64,000 nt of DNA from Camillea tinctor (Eukaryota > Ascomycota > Sordariomycetes > Xylariales > Xylariaceae). A program made the position numbers and the translations under genes. Positions 1 to 12,247 of this stretch are shown here, piece after piece. Location: contig MU394080.1 in assembly GCA_022578605.1 (NCBI GenBank), forward strand, positions 248,001 to 312,000. Reading direction: 5' to 3'. The notes below the pieces were generated by a model. It was not told the origin of the DNA. It ran no database searches and saw only the letters and a list, made by a program, of their open reading frames with translations. Position 1 is the first letter of the stretch, and the number at the start of each line of letters is the position of its first letter.

Positions 1-1020
1 ATGTTCGCCATTGACGGCGTTTTGATTTGTGTACAAGTCCCGGAACGTTTCGACCACGGTGAGGGAGGATGGGGGGAAAAGGGAAACAAGCAGATCATCC
101 CAAAAAGGAACAGACAGAAAAAAGAGTTAAAAAAACGTCTGTCTGCATGCCTGATCTACTCAAGGGGGGCAGCAGGGTCGTCATTATGATCCGTGGGCTG
201 ATACTACCTAGTAGTTGTTCGCCCTTGCAAGCTATACCTTACCCTACCCTGCCCGGCGTCATTCTTGTAGGTCGCCATATGTAGGTACAAATGCAAAATT
301 GTCGTCACGGTAGGGAAGAAGGTGGGAAAGTTTTTTTCTTTTTTTTTCTCCTTCTTCCTTTTTGTTGATAGGGAAGGGCTTTTAACCTATCATTCCCATT
401 GACCATTAACAGCTCATTCCAATGCGATGGGGTCTTTACAGCCCATGCGGTTTTTCAGCTGTTTCCTTTTTACCCCCTACACTCTTATTAGTTGCAGTGG
501 TAGCCGTGAGTGCATACCTATGTAGCACCCCAGAGAAAATGGTGGCGTATATTCGCTTGGACATGTTGGTTTTAAGACAGAATAGGTAGCTCGAGGTTTT
601 TTGAGCCTCGGGGACCAATACTTGACCTAGTAGGTCGGTATACTATTAGGGTGTTATGATCCGTTTCTGTGATTAGCAATGACGAAGGATCAAAGATCCA
701 AAACCGAGAAAATAAAATAATAATAAAAATAATAAACCTTTTCGGAGATAAAGCGGACGTTTCGAAGTAAAGAAAGGCCCTATTCCCATTTTCTCTCTCT
801 CTTAACTCTACTTGGAAAAGAAAAAGAAAAAGGAAAAGAGAAAAGATAAACTTGGTTATATCCTCATTCTTTACTACCCGCGTGACTTGATTAATACTAT
901 TAGACCAGGGAATAAGTTAATAGATAAGTTAGCTGAGGCACCTCGGTAATGTTGTTATGAGGAGATTCTTACACTAGTTCAGTGCCTATATCGGCTTTCC
1001 GCGCGGGGGGATAAAAACGT

Positions 1021-1460
1021 GTTAACCTAGGTTACATCGTATCGTAGGAATGGTACATATAATACATGCATGCATACATCAATACATATATACAAACTTA
1101 CATCTAGGTAGTTGGTCTAACATGACCTAACCTAGTACATAAACCTAACCTAGGTGCTTATCATTGTGGAGAAGAGAGGAGAGGAGGAGGCTTATGCTAG
1201 TTGTATTGTACATATTGGTTCAATTAATGTGTTTTGTGTAGATATGTCGATATACCTATGCAGCTACTACAAGCTAACCTTTTGTTTGATGTACAATACC
1301 TAGGTTAGCTGAGCGACAACAACCAAGTATGTAGTAAGTACCTAGGTATGTATATGAAGACTAAATAATTATGTCAGGCTTATAAGTAACATCAGGGTCA
1401 GGTAGGTCTGGTATAGCCTAGGTCAGTCCATGTATGTAGGTAGAAAAGTAAGGGGTCAAA
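1021..1460. repeat. Cluster of CCTAGG-centred palindromes
   Basis: Five CCTAGG hexamers (1026, 1149, 1299, 1341, 1417) fall in about 400 bp, most extended to forms such as AACCTAGGTT or TACCTAGGTA, with extra half-sites (CTAACC, AGGTAGGT) between them. A given hexamer is expected about once per 4 kb. Similar words recur singly in many spacers of the window, so this is the densest patch of a dispersed low-complexity motif. Confidence 0.6.
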
Positions 1461-4400
1461 TCAGTTTAGTCGTATCAATAGCTCTAATCTACCCTTTATA
1501 GGTTATATGCTTACATATGTAGAGATTGATATCAAACAACATGTTCGAAATGATCTAACCACCTCATATTGAAAGGAGGAACTAGTGCATGTCTATATGT
1601 GTTATCTACCTGTCCTCTGGATCATATACAAGAAGCGGCAACATAGCCACAGCTCAATCCCCATAGCTAACAGTGGCATTCTCCTTTATGCGTTTGTCAA
1701 TACGGCATAGAATCTATATTACTGTCGACCACCTATGTCGTGACAGGTTAAAGATGGAATATCGAATATTCTCAGCTCCTGAAGGCGGCGACGATATTCA
1801 ACCCTTTTCAGTATATCTATATGTATATAGTGTAAGAATTTATTAGAATAACTTGTAATGGCCTGCATTTCTCGACTTGGTGACACGCCTGTGATACGTC
1901 GGTTTGACCATGGGCATCATTCTCAGTCTTACTCAGTCTATCCAGGAAGGGAACTAGGTAGAGCAGCTCGGCCGCTTACATATTACCGCCGTTCCAATCC
2001 TCATCTCCTATTGGTATTTTTCTACAAGCTATCCGCTTTCGACATCTGTCGGGTTCTCGGCAAGACCACACTACCAATCTTTGATCGCCCATGCATAACA
2101 GAAAAAAAACCACCTGAGCATGCGCAGCACCGGTAGTCTGCTGCCAAACGACACATCGACCGAAGGAGAGGATCGTCAGTATCGGTGGTATATACCAAAT
2201 GCACGACCCGCCGAGCTGTGCCTCCTCGCCTACTAGGTATACGATACACCACTACTACTACCTACATCATGCTGGGTAAAGGGGGCACATACACACGGAG
2301 GGATTGATGCGCGTATGACGAAAGCTGGAACGTGATTAAGAAAAACGTATTCCCCCTCCCAAAAAAAAAACCTCGAAAGCTTGTGTAGTAGAATAGCTTA
2401 ACTGCATATGATGGCCTATGACTACAGAGAAGTTCGTATTAGAGGGAGGATATAGTGAGATTTCTGCATGTCAGAAATGCACTGCGTCGAACATGACAGC
2501 GGGACCGCTCACGGCTTGAGGTCGGGAGGCCGCAAGCATGTCACATAAGAAAGGCCCGACCTGAAGGCAAGTAGCCAGCTATACTCCGATAAGGGGGGGA
2601 TAAAGAAGGGAAAAGGGTTTGATAGAAAAATCAAGCTTTCTCTCTTTTCTCTCTCGCACGCGTACACGTGCTGAAGACCATCTCCTCCCCTCCTCCCCCC
2701 CCCGCCCCCTTTTTTTTCTTTTTGTTCTTCGTGAGAAGTCAAAATTCCAGTTGCTGCCGTGTAACTCTGAAATCACAAACGGACCTGAAACCCCAGGGTC
2801 GCAGACCGGATAAAACTACCGTGCTGACCGGAAGCACCTATACGTAGAACGAGCTGCCCTCGCCCGAGGGAGCTCCTTGGCGGGGCGACGACGCCCAACG
2901 TCCCGGGCCTACCAGCGTTCGGGTTTTTCACACCCTCCCAAAAGAAAGAGCTAGGCGGATCTGCAATGCTGGACGGACGGGCGGGAAAAAAGAGAGACGA
3001 TCCAGACTAAATGATTCGTAGATGTATCCCAAAAGAGTAGTCCAGGCGCACCCCGAAAAGTGGTTACAGAGCCAGACCGATATATGCAGTCGATAGAACA
3101 GTTTATTCTTCGTCCCTCTCTCTCTCTCTCCTCCCTATTTCCCCTCAGGTCTTGCCAAACGGCCCCCATCCATTGGTACCTTCAACCAATTTAGCCTTGG
3201 TCAAAGGGCAGCGAAAAAGATGCCCGCTCGACCCCTACCCAAAAGAGCCGGGAGGCGAAAGGGCCGTCGGTTGCTCCAAACCACCCCGATTCGGTGTAAA
3301 CGGGTTTCTTATTTTTTTTCTTCCCTTTCGTTGTGATAGAGGGCAAGTGTGTGCTACGTACGGGTGTCAAGCAGGCTGGTAGAGTTTATCCCCCAGCTCT
3401 GTGTATAACATAACTTGTGGGCAGCTCAGAAGAGCCATTGAATCCTTGGACCCCTCCTCCGTTGGTTTACGCTTTGTTGCCTCGGTGTATGTGTATGTAT
3501 GTGTGAAACGTTGGCTTCACGGGCAAGGGCTGTCAAAAAACCGGCTTGGAGATGCACATGAGAGCGTGGGATGAGAGTGGGATGTGGGAGTGGGGATACA
3601 GATGCCTTATTCAGGTTGGATGCCGACCGCATTGGTACCTGACTTAAACCCGAGGCGGCGTCTTTGAGCCATTGGTCTCGTCGGTGATAGGTCACAAGGA
3701 GGCTTTTGTGAACCGAATACTTATAGCTCGCGGCTCGCTGCCGTCACGCACCTACCCCGTTCTCACTCCTGGATTCCAATCACGATCTGATTTATCAGCC
3801 GCTTTACATACCTACAGACGAGGTTTTCGTCTTATAATCATCGGAGCATGTAGATACAATATGCGTATGTATGAGGGGCAATAGGGCGAATTGCAACCTG
3901 CCACAGGGATCACTGTCTCTGACCGAGTGTCGACTTTTCTTGTTGCCCACCCTTGGTGGCAGTGATCTAGCTGCATATCCGAGATGTGGTTTATTTACCT
4001 ACCGAACGCCCAATCGCATACGCAAGCCTATAAGGAATTTCCATAATGACTGGGCTCGCCTGAAGGATTCAGCTGCAGAAAGAAACGGCCCGCTCATGCG
4101 AAAGACTGCTTAACCCTATATTTTCGGGGATGATAGGCTCGCGTCGAAGGAGAAGTCCGAACATAGTTTACTCAAGACATAGGTTACTTGCTCGTGTTGG
4201 TCAAGCGGTTTATGTGTTTATGTTAACTACTGCTTAACTAGTGACGGCTTCCTCTAAAGACTTCCAAGAAATCCAGGATATGATAACAGTGTCATAGCTT
4301 CGCCTTTTAAAACATATAGGTCGTCTATGACTCCTATCTATAAGACTTATACGAAGTCTGCTTGTTTTGCGTAACCGATAGTTTACCTATGCTAACTTAG

Positions 4401-7400
4401 CTATCTCCTAATTTACATCTGATCCAGCAAGTTAGGTGGGAGCACGAACCCACCCCCGGATTATGTGCCTCTTTCTTGCGTTGCATATTGGGTTTTCGGG
4501 GTCGCCGTGTAATTTACAAGAGGTAATGTCGTACCAAGACGTTGACACTTTCAAGCAGACAGAGTCATGGTATGTACCCGACTCTGTGTAAGCGGCACAA
4601 CTGCAACCGAGCCTTGCCATGCCACGTGAAACTAAGGGGGGTCAGACGTTTACATCGCAGGACAGAGGTGGGCAGACACTCCGAGCTTCCTCTTCTCGCA
4701 TTATCCATAAAGAGTGAGTACGTCAGCAGTCCCGGGTTTCTGGGTAATCCCGCCGCGATACTACGCAGACAGTTGCAAGGATGACCGTGATAATGACAAA
4801 AAAGCTACTCCAACTACCATTCTCTCCCGCTTTTCTCTCTATTCGTCTTTCAACGCATAGTCAGCAAACTAGCCCTTGCGTTAGGGCTTCGCTTATGGGT
4901 ATGTTTTTTCTCTAGATGAGACGTTGCATGTGATTAAAAGGGGGAAAGAGGCAACCCAGCATATATCCGCACATTAAAACGAAATCACGAGGGTGCTTAC
5001 AGACCAGACTTTATTCCCATGTCGGCATCAGAGAGAGGGAAACGACAGTTGTGTGACTACCTCCTTACTTGACCGGTTACGTTATGGGTTTACTCGAAGT
5101 CCATTTCCATGACCTCAGTTGATGGGCTTGACCAGTTACGTAGGCAGGTCTCTTCCGTCTAGAGCTCGGTAATTAGAAATAAAGAAGTTGGGATTTTCTT
5201 CTCAGGCAGGTCGGTAGATAACTGCCTTTTTTTCTTTCTCTTGTTCATTATGTAAGTACTTGTCTTCGTTGCCCACCATGGATTTATCTAGCATCACTAT
5301 TACACATCACAGGGAAAGCAAAATGCCTCCCTAGAGAAATATTCAAATCCATCCAAGCTCTTCCTCCAACCAGCTTCTGTACCGACCTCTCCGCACTTCC
5401 ACCTCGCTCTTGGGCTCATGTAAGTGATCAACTATGGTCAGCATCCGCTAAACCAATGCACGGTACCTTCTCCATCCTCTATATCTGCACCAATATCTAA
5501 CTCAGACCTACTAGCGTAAACCGATATAGATTCGCATTCCCATAGTCTTACATTCGCCAGTTTCTTGGCTATGAACTAGACTAGGCCAAGCAGCTAGCCA
5601 CATCTTTTCCCTGTGCATCTGCGGCTCAGGCAGTTCGACTTCCATTCGACCGTATACGTTCAAATTCCATTATGATCTAAGTCAAAGCAAATAGGAAAAT
5701 GGTGTACCCTTTCTGGTGGGTGTAGGAAATACGAACTTGTAGCTCCCTATGTCCGTCGGTCCCCCGGGGGGTAGTAGATAAGAAAGATATCTACACGGCT
5801 GGTTAAAACGCCGCATCTACTTTGGGAGGGGGGGGAGTGAAAAGATTAGGAGTAAAATAGTGATCATTGAGAATATTGAATCTGACATGATCATCTAGCA
5901 CCAAGATAGTATAGAGCCTATCAGAACTAGGAGTTTTCTTTTCTTTTCTTTTTTTCTCCTGTGTCTGCGTTAGATGACGTGCGTAAATTATCTATTTATT
6001 ATATGCATGTGAGTGACATTACGGGCCTTTCCTTTAATCATGCAGTATCCAAGCGGTAATCTACATAACCTAGTAACCAGCACCATGGGGACGATAATTA
6101 CACATGTCAAGCTGGTGAAAAATAAGAGCCGGACATGCAAGAGGCAAGAATAAGAGAGAAAGGAGAAAAATAATATGGCAACGTAACACCAATATGAGCA
6201 AGTCGTATTATCACTGTAACTAACTCCTACGGCTTACTTCTTCAATCAGTCAGTCAATCAAAAAAGGAGAAACAGGGCCCGGCCATTGAGGGAAAGGAAT
6301 GATATGTGAGTAAGAGAGAAGCGAATTACCAATGGACATGTAACACAGAATAAAAGCCGCTCACCTAATAGTAGACGACACTCGCCTCCTTACCTACTCA
6401 CTGTCTCACCCTTTCTTTTCTTTTCTTCGGCTTATCACGCACGCGCTCTATTAACAAGCCAGGCCAATGGTTTTGCAAAGGTTATCCTTTCTTTTTCCTT
6501 TTTTTTTCTCCCCCTCCCCTGGTCTTGAAGTTGGATCGATCAAGGTTCACATATCACTAGCACACATATGTACGGTATTTATCTAACATATATTTCACAG
6601 ATTCAAACAACCATAATTTATCCAATAAAAGCCAGGTAAAATTACTGCCCTTGACTCCGGATCGAACTCATATAGGCTAGAGATATCGGGTCACCGCATA
6701 AGTAACTGCGAAAGGAGTGAGAAGGTAAGGTGTAATTAAATAAAACGAGTAGATTAAATACTCGTCAACCTAGAATATATTACCCATATACGTGCAATGC
6801 AAAGGTTGTATATCCAAGCGAAGAACAAGAGTAAGTCTCAAGCAGAGAGAGAGTTAGGGAGAGTGAGTAAAGGGGTTAGGAAAACCTCAAGTCAAAACAA
6901 TTCCTATATGAGCATAACATAGCAAAAGTAGGTAGATACGAATACGTAGTCGTGGGCAGGTAATGAGATGATATGTATTAGTAAATATAGTCAAGTAACA
7001 CGAACCAGACCAGTATATACCCCGTCCCTCAAAATGCTATCACTCTTTCAAGACTCATAACATACCCAGTCCGCTGCCAAATAAGAGACTACATGTTTGA
7101 GCCTGATTAATCCAAGTTAAATAATTAGGTATTTGGTATACTTCTTCCGATGTTACCATGAAGTAGTCGTCAAGCCTATCTCTTCTCCTTCCTGCCCTGC
7201 TCCCTTGCTCTTCTCCCCCTTTCCTAATCCCGTTTTTATAATTATACATCGTACTTGTTCATAATAACACATCCTTATCCAAATAAGAAACTATATAGCC
7301 TCCCTTCAAACCTCCCTCTCTTCCATCCTCCCCCCCCCTTCTCAGTCCCATCTCCATCCTCTTCTTAAAGAGATCACGTAACTCAAAGAACGGGGAAGAG

Positions 7401-8437
7401 GGACATTCCATAGAATAAAATGGAATGAGGTTGAAAGAGGATCAGGGGTTATTATCTTTTTCAATTTATCTCTATTTTAAAAGGACAAAGTAGAGAGGGG
7501 GGTTGTAGGAAAGGGGCAAAATCCATCAAAAGGAATAGGACTGGGCTAGAAACGTCGGAATATGAAGTTACTAATTTACTATACGGTACTACACGCACCG
7601 CTACACTACATAAGTATGTACACATATCTATTTCAGGGCTTCCAGTCTCCTCCTAAATTATACTTTGGGATAGGTTAATACACCTCATATAACCCACTCA
7701 CATTTGTCTCATGTCAACAAGGAAGACAAATAGTATCCAGGACATCAACGACAATAACGTAGGAAACCTCTATAATATATATATATACTTAGATATATAC
7801 TAATTAGTTATATCATACTCCCACCACCAAAATCCTTCATCTCCATTACATCACTCCCTCCGTACTAGTAAGTAAACCGCCCCTTCACTCGCCCAAGTGG
7901 ACCTCCCCAACAGAGACAAGGCATTGAGTGTTACGAAATCTCACTTAGCTAAAGATTAAATAACTAAGTACCGAGCACAGTATGTATTAGGGGGGGTAAG
8001 GGGGACCTGTGTTAGTAACAGATCAATCCCATGCCTATCCCTTAATAAAGCGGTATAATGTGATTAATCAGTCTTCCAACGTTGCCCAAGACCCGTCTCT
8101 GATTATAAATTTACGAATGAACTAACCTCGTCATCGTACCCAGACGATATAGACATATAATAGCATCATGATCATGTTAAAAAAAAAACAAAAAAACCCC
8201 AAAAAAAAACCCCCGTATATAAGCACCGACAAGCGGGAAGGGTTCAGTTAACAGGTTACATTAGAGCGGCACAAAGAGACACAAATTTGCATGGGGAGAG
8301 GCACGAGTCAATTAATTCTCATTTATCATTGACCTAAACCACGAAACCTTTTTCTTTTTGTTCGTGGCTGCGTAAGCACGATGGATATGCCGTAGACTCC
8401 AGAATCCCATGCGGAAAAGTCAACCCTGTGCCAAATT

Positions 8438-8443
8438 TTTATT
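8438..8443 (-). terminator. Poly(A) signal candidate of rps4
   Basis: A perfect AATAAA on the minus strand lies about 30 nt after the rps4 stop codon. The position is plausible for a 3'-end processing signal, although fungal signals are degenerate. Confidence 0.4.
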
Positions 8444-8472
8444 CCCTCTTGCCCCCTTTACACTCGAGACCC

Positions 8473-9576
8473 TTAGTGGCCAGCCAGAGCGTGAGCGCGG
8501 CGACGATCTCTCTCCTCGGCAATGGTGAGTTTGACACCCTTGCCCTTGGGTAGAGAGATCCAAGGCTTCTCGGAGCCGATGACGAAGACGTTGCTCTCAC
8601 GGGTAGCGAACGTGTTGTCAATGGCATCCTTGATGTGGACGATGTTGAAACCACCGTCGTGTCTCTCACGGTGAGTGACGACACCAACACGACCCATGTT
8701 ACGACCACCGGTGATCATGGCAATAGCGCCAGTGTCGAACTTGATGAAGTCAGTGACCTTGCCGGTGGCGAGGTCGATCTTGACCGTGTCGTTGACCTTG
8801 ATGGAGGGGTCGGGGTAACGGATGCTACATATAGGGGGAAAGAGACGACAGTTAGCCAGGGGGGAAACACGAGGGGGGACATACCAGCCATCAGTCGAAG
8901 CTCCATGTTTATCGTCGAAGGGGTGGTTCAACCAAAGCTTGATCCAACGGCTGAATGATGTCTGACAGAACACTTACGTTCTCGCATCGTGCGTGACCAA
9001 GAATGGGATGCCGCCCTTGCCCAGCTGAACGCGCTTGACCTTGCCCAGCTTGTACTCAGCCTCCTCGGCCTGGATACGGTGGACGGTGTATCGGCCCTTG
9101 GTGTCGTAGACCAGCCGGAAGTTCTCGCCAGTCTTGTCGATGGTGATCACGTCCATGAAACCGGCAGGGTAGGTCGAGTCGGTGCGGACCTTGCCGTCAA
9201 CCTTGACCAGGCGCTGCATGAGGATGGCCTTGGTCTCGCGGTAGTTGAGGGCATACTTTAATCGGTTGCGGATGAAGATGATGAGGGGCATGCACTCTCG
9301 CAGCTTGTGAGGACCGGGGGAGGCCTTGGGGGCGTAGACACCCGAGAGCTTGTCGAGAAGCCAGTGAGAGGGGGCGCTAAGGCGCTTCTGGTGCTTCTTC
9401 CTGTAAGAGGGAGAGAGAAAGAATCAGTTCCGAGTCTTGAAGAAGTAAAGGTGGGAGTCTTGAATCTTGATCGAGGTATTGCGACGAGAGTCAAAGTCCC
9501 AGCATATTCTTTTCCCGAAAATCGGAATGCAATGAAAGGAAAGAATTGTTTCTTCTACTTACGGTCCTCTACCCAT
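8473..9576 (-). CDS. rps4: 40S ribosomal protein S4 (eS4)
   Basis: Structural protein of the small ribosomal subunit, acting in the cytoplasm. Three exons (9563-9576, 8978-9400, 8473-8824) give 262 residues, matching the usual 261-265. The first exon is only 14 nt and encodes MGRGP, the expected eS4 N-terminus, continued by KKHQKRL in exon 2. Introns are 162 and 153 nt; the second splits the TIRYPDP segment. An S4-type RNA-binding region ([11 protein letters not shown]) is followed by a central eS4 domain and a C-terminal KOW-like motif ([10 protein letters not shown]). All junctions keep frame and the protein looks intact. Upstream lie a back-to-back CCAAT palindrome and two CCCTAA words, possible promoter elements. 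Identification is essentially certain. Confidence 0.97.
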
Positions 9577-9865
9577 TTTGGCGGTTTAACGATGGTGACG
9601 CTTAGGAGGGGGGGTATCTTCAAGTTGGAGGGTTGCGCAATCTCGAATTGAAGCATGTAAAAAATTAAGTTGGAAATCACTTTCCTCAATTCTTTCTTTT
9701 TTTTCCGGATCCAAGCGAAAAAAAAAAAAAAAGAAAGTTTGTGCCCTAGAATGTGTGCCCTACAGTGTGTGTTCTTGATCAAGTGGTCTGTGCTTTTCAT
9801 ACAGCCGAGGGCCATAATTTGACAGCTGCCAGCCTTGGAAAGTCTCTCAACTGGGTCCACTTTAG

Positions 9866-9875
9866 ATTGGCCAAT
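9866..9875. promoter_or_regulatory. Back-to-back CCAAT boxes (ATTGGCCAAT)
   Basis: Two CCAAT boxes in opposite orientation form a perfect 10-bp palindrome about 290 bp upstream of the rps4 start. CCAAT is bound by the Hap2/3/5 (AnCF) complex in ascomycetes. Occupancy here is inference. Confidence 0.4.
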
Positions 9876-9900
9876 TAGATAGCGGTTTACATCTCTCCCC

Positions 9901-9925
9901 CCCTAACTCCCGAGGTCCCCCCTAA
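9901..9925. promoter_or_regulatory. Two telobox-like CCCTAA words upstream of rps4
   Basis: CCCTAA occurs at 9901-9906 and 9920-9925, the second as CCCTAACCC. Telobox (ARCCCTAA-type) elements recruit Tbf1/Teb1-class Myb proteins to ribosomal protein gene promoters in several ascomycetes. The hexamer is not rare in the window, so the call rests on spacing and context. Confidence 0.3.
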
Positions 9926-10093
9926 CCCTTCCCAGAGGTCTATGATCTCCTCAAACTCACTACGTAGCTACCGTTCACGAATAAACTCATAGGCAATTTG
10001 ACTCTACTATGTACTTCCCCTTTTTTCACAACCAAGAGGATAATCTATGTTTCGATCTTTTTTCACTATTTTTGTATATATAATGGTTTCGCT

Positions 10094-10100
<7 letters not shown>

Positions 10101-10128
<28 letters not shown>
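10101..10128. repeat. (TC)14 microsatellite
   Basis: An uninterrupted TC dinucleotide repeat within a longer pyrimidine tract (about 10083-10138), downstream of the Myb gene stop codon. Confidence 0.9.
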
Positions 10129-10136
<8 letters not shown>

Positions 10137-10624
10137 CTGTTACTTTGGTCGCTCTGTTTGGTCGCTCTGTGTACGAACCTCGCAATATGTATACACTAGT
10201 TTTCGCTCTTATATTTTATTTCGTTCTCGCAATTCTCGCACTCGGTTCGGTAATGACAGGAGCTGGTTTCTTTTGTGTAAATCCTCAAGCCGGCGTGACC
10301 TAGAAAGAAAAAGAAAAACCGGTCTCCCCCTTACGCCACACGATTATCTCCAAACAAACGTATCTTACGCACCTCAGGCCAGTCGGTATGTGGCTATTGC
10401 CCGTGTGCCATACTTTCCGGGCCAATTTTTGTCTGCACTCTTCATCCCTCGAATGTCGGGATGAACTGCAGTAGTGAATCGTAGAAAATAAGCACCCAGG
10501 TGAATCCAACCGATGCCCGTAATCGCTAGTGCTCCCTCCGCGAACCGCGCTTATTCATCGTCAGATGTTCAACTGAAGGCCGGTCCTCGCGTCACACATC
10601 TTTTCCTTGCTATAGAAAAATGTC

Positions 10625-12247
10625 TCATCCGAACCCTCGTTTCTCTGACATCGGCGGCTCAATCACTTGTGCATCATCAAGTAGTAGCCGTGAGATATCC
10701 ATCTCACCGATAGCTCCTGGTGGAAAGCCTCCCCCAGCTGTTTCGGTCCAATAAAGGCCCTGGTGTTGTTGATAGGATTCGCTGATTTCGGCCAGATGGC
10801 TTGATAGGGGCCATTTAGGCATATCCTCCTTCGAGTTGGATCTATTGAGATGGGGTTCTAGCAGCGTAGACTTGGACGCATTGAGTGAATTCTCGATAGC
10901 CATGTTGACCGAGGGTTCTAATAGATTATTATTCCGCCCTGGCTCCCTAACCTGCATCGTCGTCTTCTCTGTCCCGGCGAACTTCTCCGGGTACTTATTG
11001 CGCAGCCTGTCCCTCAGATCTGTCGGTTGCCGGCTGGAGAGGTTAAATCTAGCATCCCTCTGTATCTTGGTCCACTGAGGCCCGTAGAGTTCGAAACCTT
11101 CGAGAATTTCTCGATCGTCCTGCTCGGAAAACGGACGTCGTTCTCTGCGATGCGATTTCTTGAACGGTCCTTTTATCCCTAGCTCGGCAAGGTCCTCCAT
11201 CTTTTTGCGGTGTGCTCGGCTCTTGCGCTGCTTCGGTGCCGAGTCCGAGTCATTCTGCCCGGACTGCCCCCTTTCGTTTTCCCCCTCCTCCTCTGTTTCG
11301 TTGAGAATATTCTCCGCCATAAGCCCCTTCTTCGGCCTCCTTCCCGCCTTCAACTTGGGCGGCTGCTCTAAGTTCACGTCGCCCTTCGCCGCAGAGCTGG
11401 CGCGAAGCTCCTCCGGACAGCAAGTACGGAACCTATCTTTCAAGTCTCCAGCTGTCCTCTCGTTAAACTTATACTCGGGATCCTCCAATATATCGGTCCA
11501 TCTGCCGACCCCATGCTTGCTCACGCCCAGCAGCAGATGATTGGTTTCCTCCTCCGACCATTTGCGGCGCGGTTTGGCGGCGCGACGCTTGACTTTGCCG
11601 GTTGGCGTTCGTTCGGCATCGGGAGGCGGACTTGGGATGGCCGTGTCATCGGTGACGGCCAGGACCTCGGGAGGCTTTGTGGCGCCCAGAGCTTGCGGTG
11701 GCTCGGATCGTGGACGATCATCGAAAGATCCGGAAGAGATTGGCGGGAATAAAGCTGCATTCGAGGGCGGTTCCAACAGTCCCACTATAATCGGCGGGAA
11801 CATGTGCTGCTGGGCGGTGGCTTTCTGCTTCTTCAGGGGCTGCGGCAGCTGAGGAAAGTCCTCCTTCACAGGCCTCTTCTTAGTTGACAGTTCTTCAACA
11901 GTGTCGGGTGTGTCATCAAGGATCATACGAAGGTCTTGCGAGGAGATGTGGCTTAGAAGCGTACGGTCCGCGGTTGCGTAGTTAATCAGGTCTTTCCTCG
12001 AAGCGGCACTTGCAGAACCCTCGTCACCCATGGAGTATAAGGACGGGATAGACTGGGAGGCTAGCTGGCCACCATTTGGATCGCCAGCTTCGGCTCTCTG
12101 GCCGGCATCGGGTTCAATAGGATGCGGCCGATCTGATGACTTGGGAAAGGGGAGGACTTTGATGGGAGGCAACTCAGCATGATGCGGGCGCGGAGTGGCG
12201 GTTGATTCGTTGAGAAGATGAATCAGTCGCGGCTCGATGGTTGCCAT
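10625..12247 (-). CDS. Two-Myb telobox protein, Teb1/Tay1-like
   Basis: Probable nuclear DNA-binding protein of 540 residues, single exon. The ATG at 12247 is used because the upstream extension of the frame begins with TTG. Two Myb/SANT repeats lie at about residues 228-282 and 370-423. Each has its conserved tryptophan(s) and ends in a telobox-type third helix (GDLKDRFRT and TDLRDRLRN), the signature of TRF/Tbf1/Teb1/Tay1 proteins that read TTAGGG-like DNA. Flanks are acidic, proline-rich and probably disordered, with basic KKRP and KKQK patches that could be nuclear signals. Tandem Mybs without a TRFH domain favour S. pombe Teb1 / Yarrowia Tay1 over Taz1. The role would be telomere-repeat binding and/or transcription of housekeeping genes. 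Domain assignment is firm; orthology is likely. Confidence 0.85.
   Translation of the reverse strand: MATIEPRLIHLLNESTATPRPHHAELPPIKVLPFPKSSDRPHPIEPDAGQRAEAGDPNGGQLASQSIPSLYSMGDEGSASAASRKDLINYATADRTLLSHISSQDLRMILDDTPDTVEELSTKKRPVKEDFPQLPQPLKKQKATAQQHMFPPIIVGLLEPPSNAALFPPISSGSFDDRPRSEPPQALGATKPPEVLAVTDDTAIPSPPPDAERTPTGKVKRRAAKPRRKWSEEETNHLLLGVSKHGVGRWTDILEDPEYKFNERTAGDLKDRFRTCCPEELRASSAAKGDVNLEQPPKLKAGRRPKKGLMAENILNETEEEGENERGQSGQNDSDSAPKQRKSRAHRKKMEDLAELGIKGPFKKSHRRERRPFSEQDDREILEGFELYGPQWTKIQRDARFNLSSRQPTDLRDRLRNKYPEKFAGTEKTTMQVREPGRNNNLLEPSVNMAIENSLNASKSTLLEPHLNRSNSKEDMPKWPLSSHLAEISESYQQHQGLYWTETAGGGFPPGAIGEMDISRLLLDDAQVIEPPMSEKRGFG

Larger units (their letters stand above)
1..8472. other. 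8.5-kb gene-free block
   Basis: No open frame here has a recognisable domain, and no chain of exons with plausible splice sites joins up. The longest frames are below 95 codons and look random in composition. The block is AT-leaning with A/T homopolymers, TATATA tracts and many CCTAGG words. A more GC-rich stretch (about 2800-4800) holds small hairpins, for example a 6-bp stem with an 8-nt loop at 4435-4454, but no tRNA with both A and B boxes. The right end contains the 3' flank of rps4. It could hold non-coding transcripts or decayed repeats, which cannot be judged from sequence alone. Confidence 0.6.
9577..10624. other. Spacer: rps4 promoter and 3' flank of the Myb gene
   Basis: No coding frame is supported. 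Nearest rps4 it holds an A/T-tract leader region, then a perfect ATTGGCCAAT palindrome (9866-9875) and two CCCTAA words (9901-9906, 9920-9925). Further on is a (TC)14 microsatellite at 10101-10128. Confidence 0.7.

Noticed and set aside
4420..4520. GTTCGTGC-containing stem (4435-4454) reminiscent of a tRNA T-arm
   Set aside because: The stem is 6 bp with an 8-nt loop, and no A box, anticodon arm or matching acceptor stem is found.
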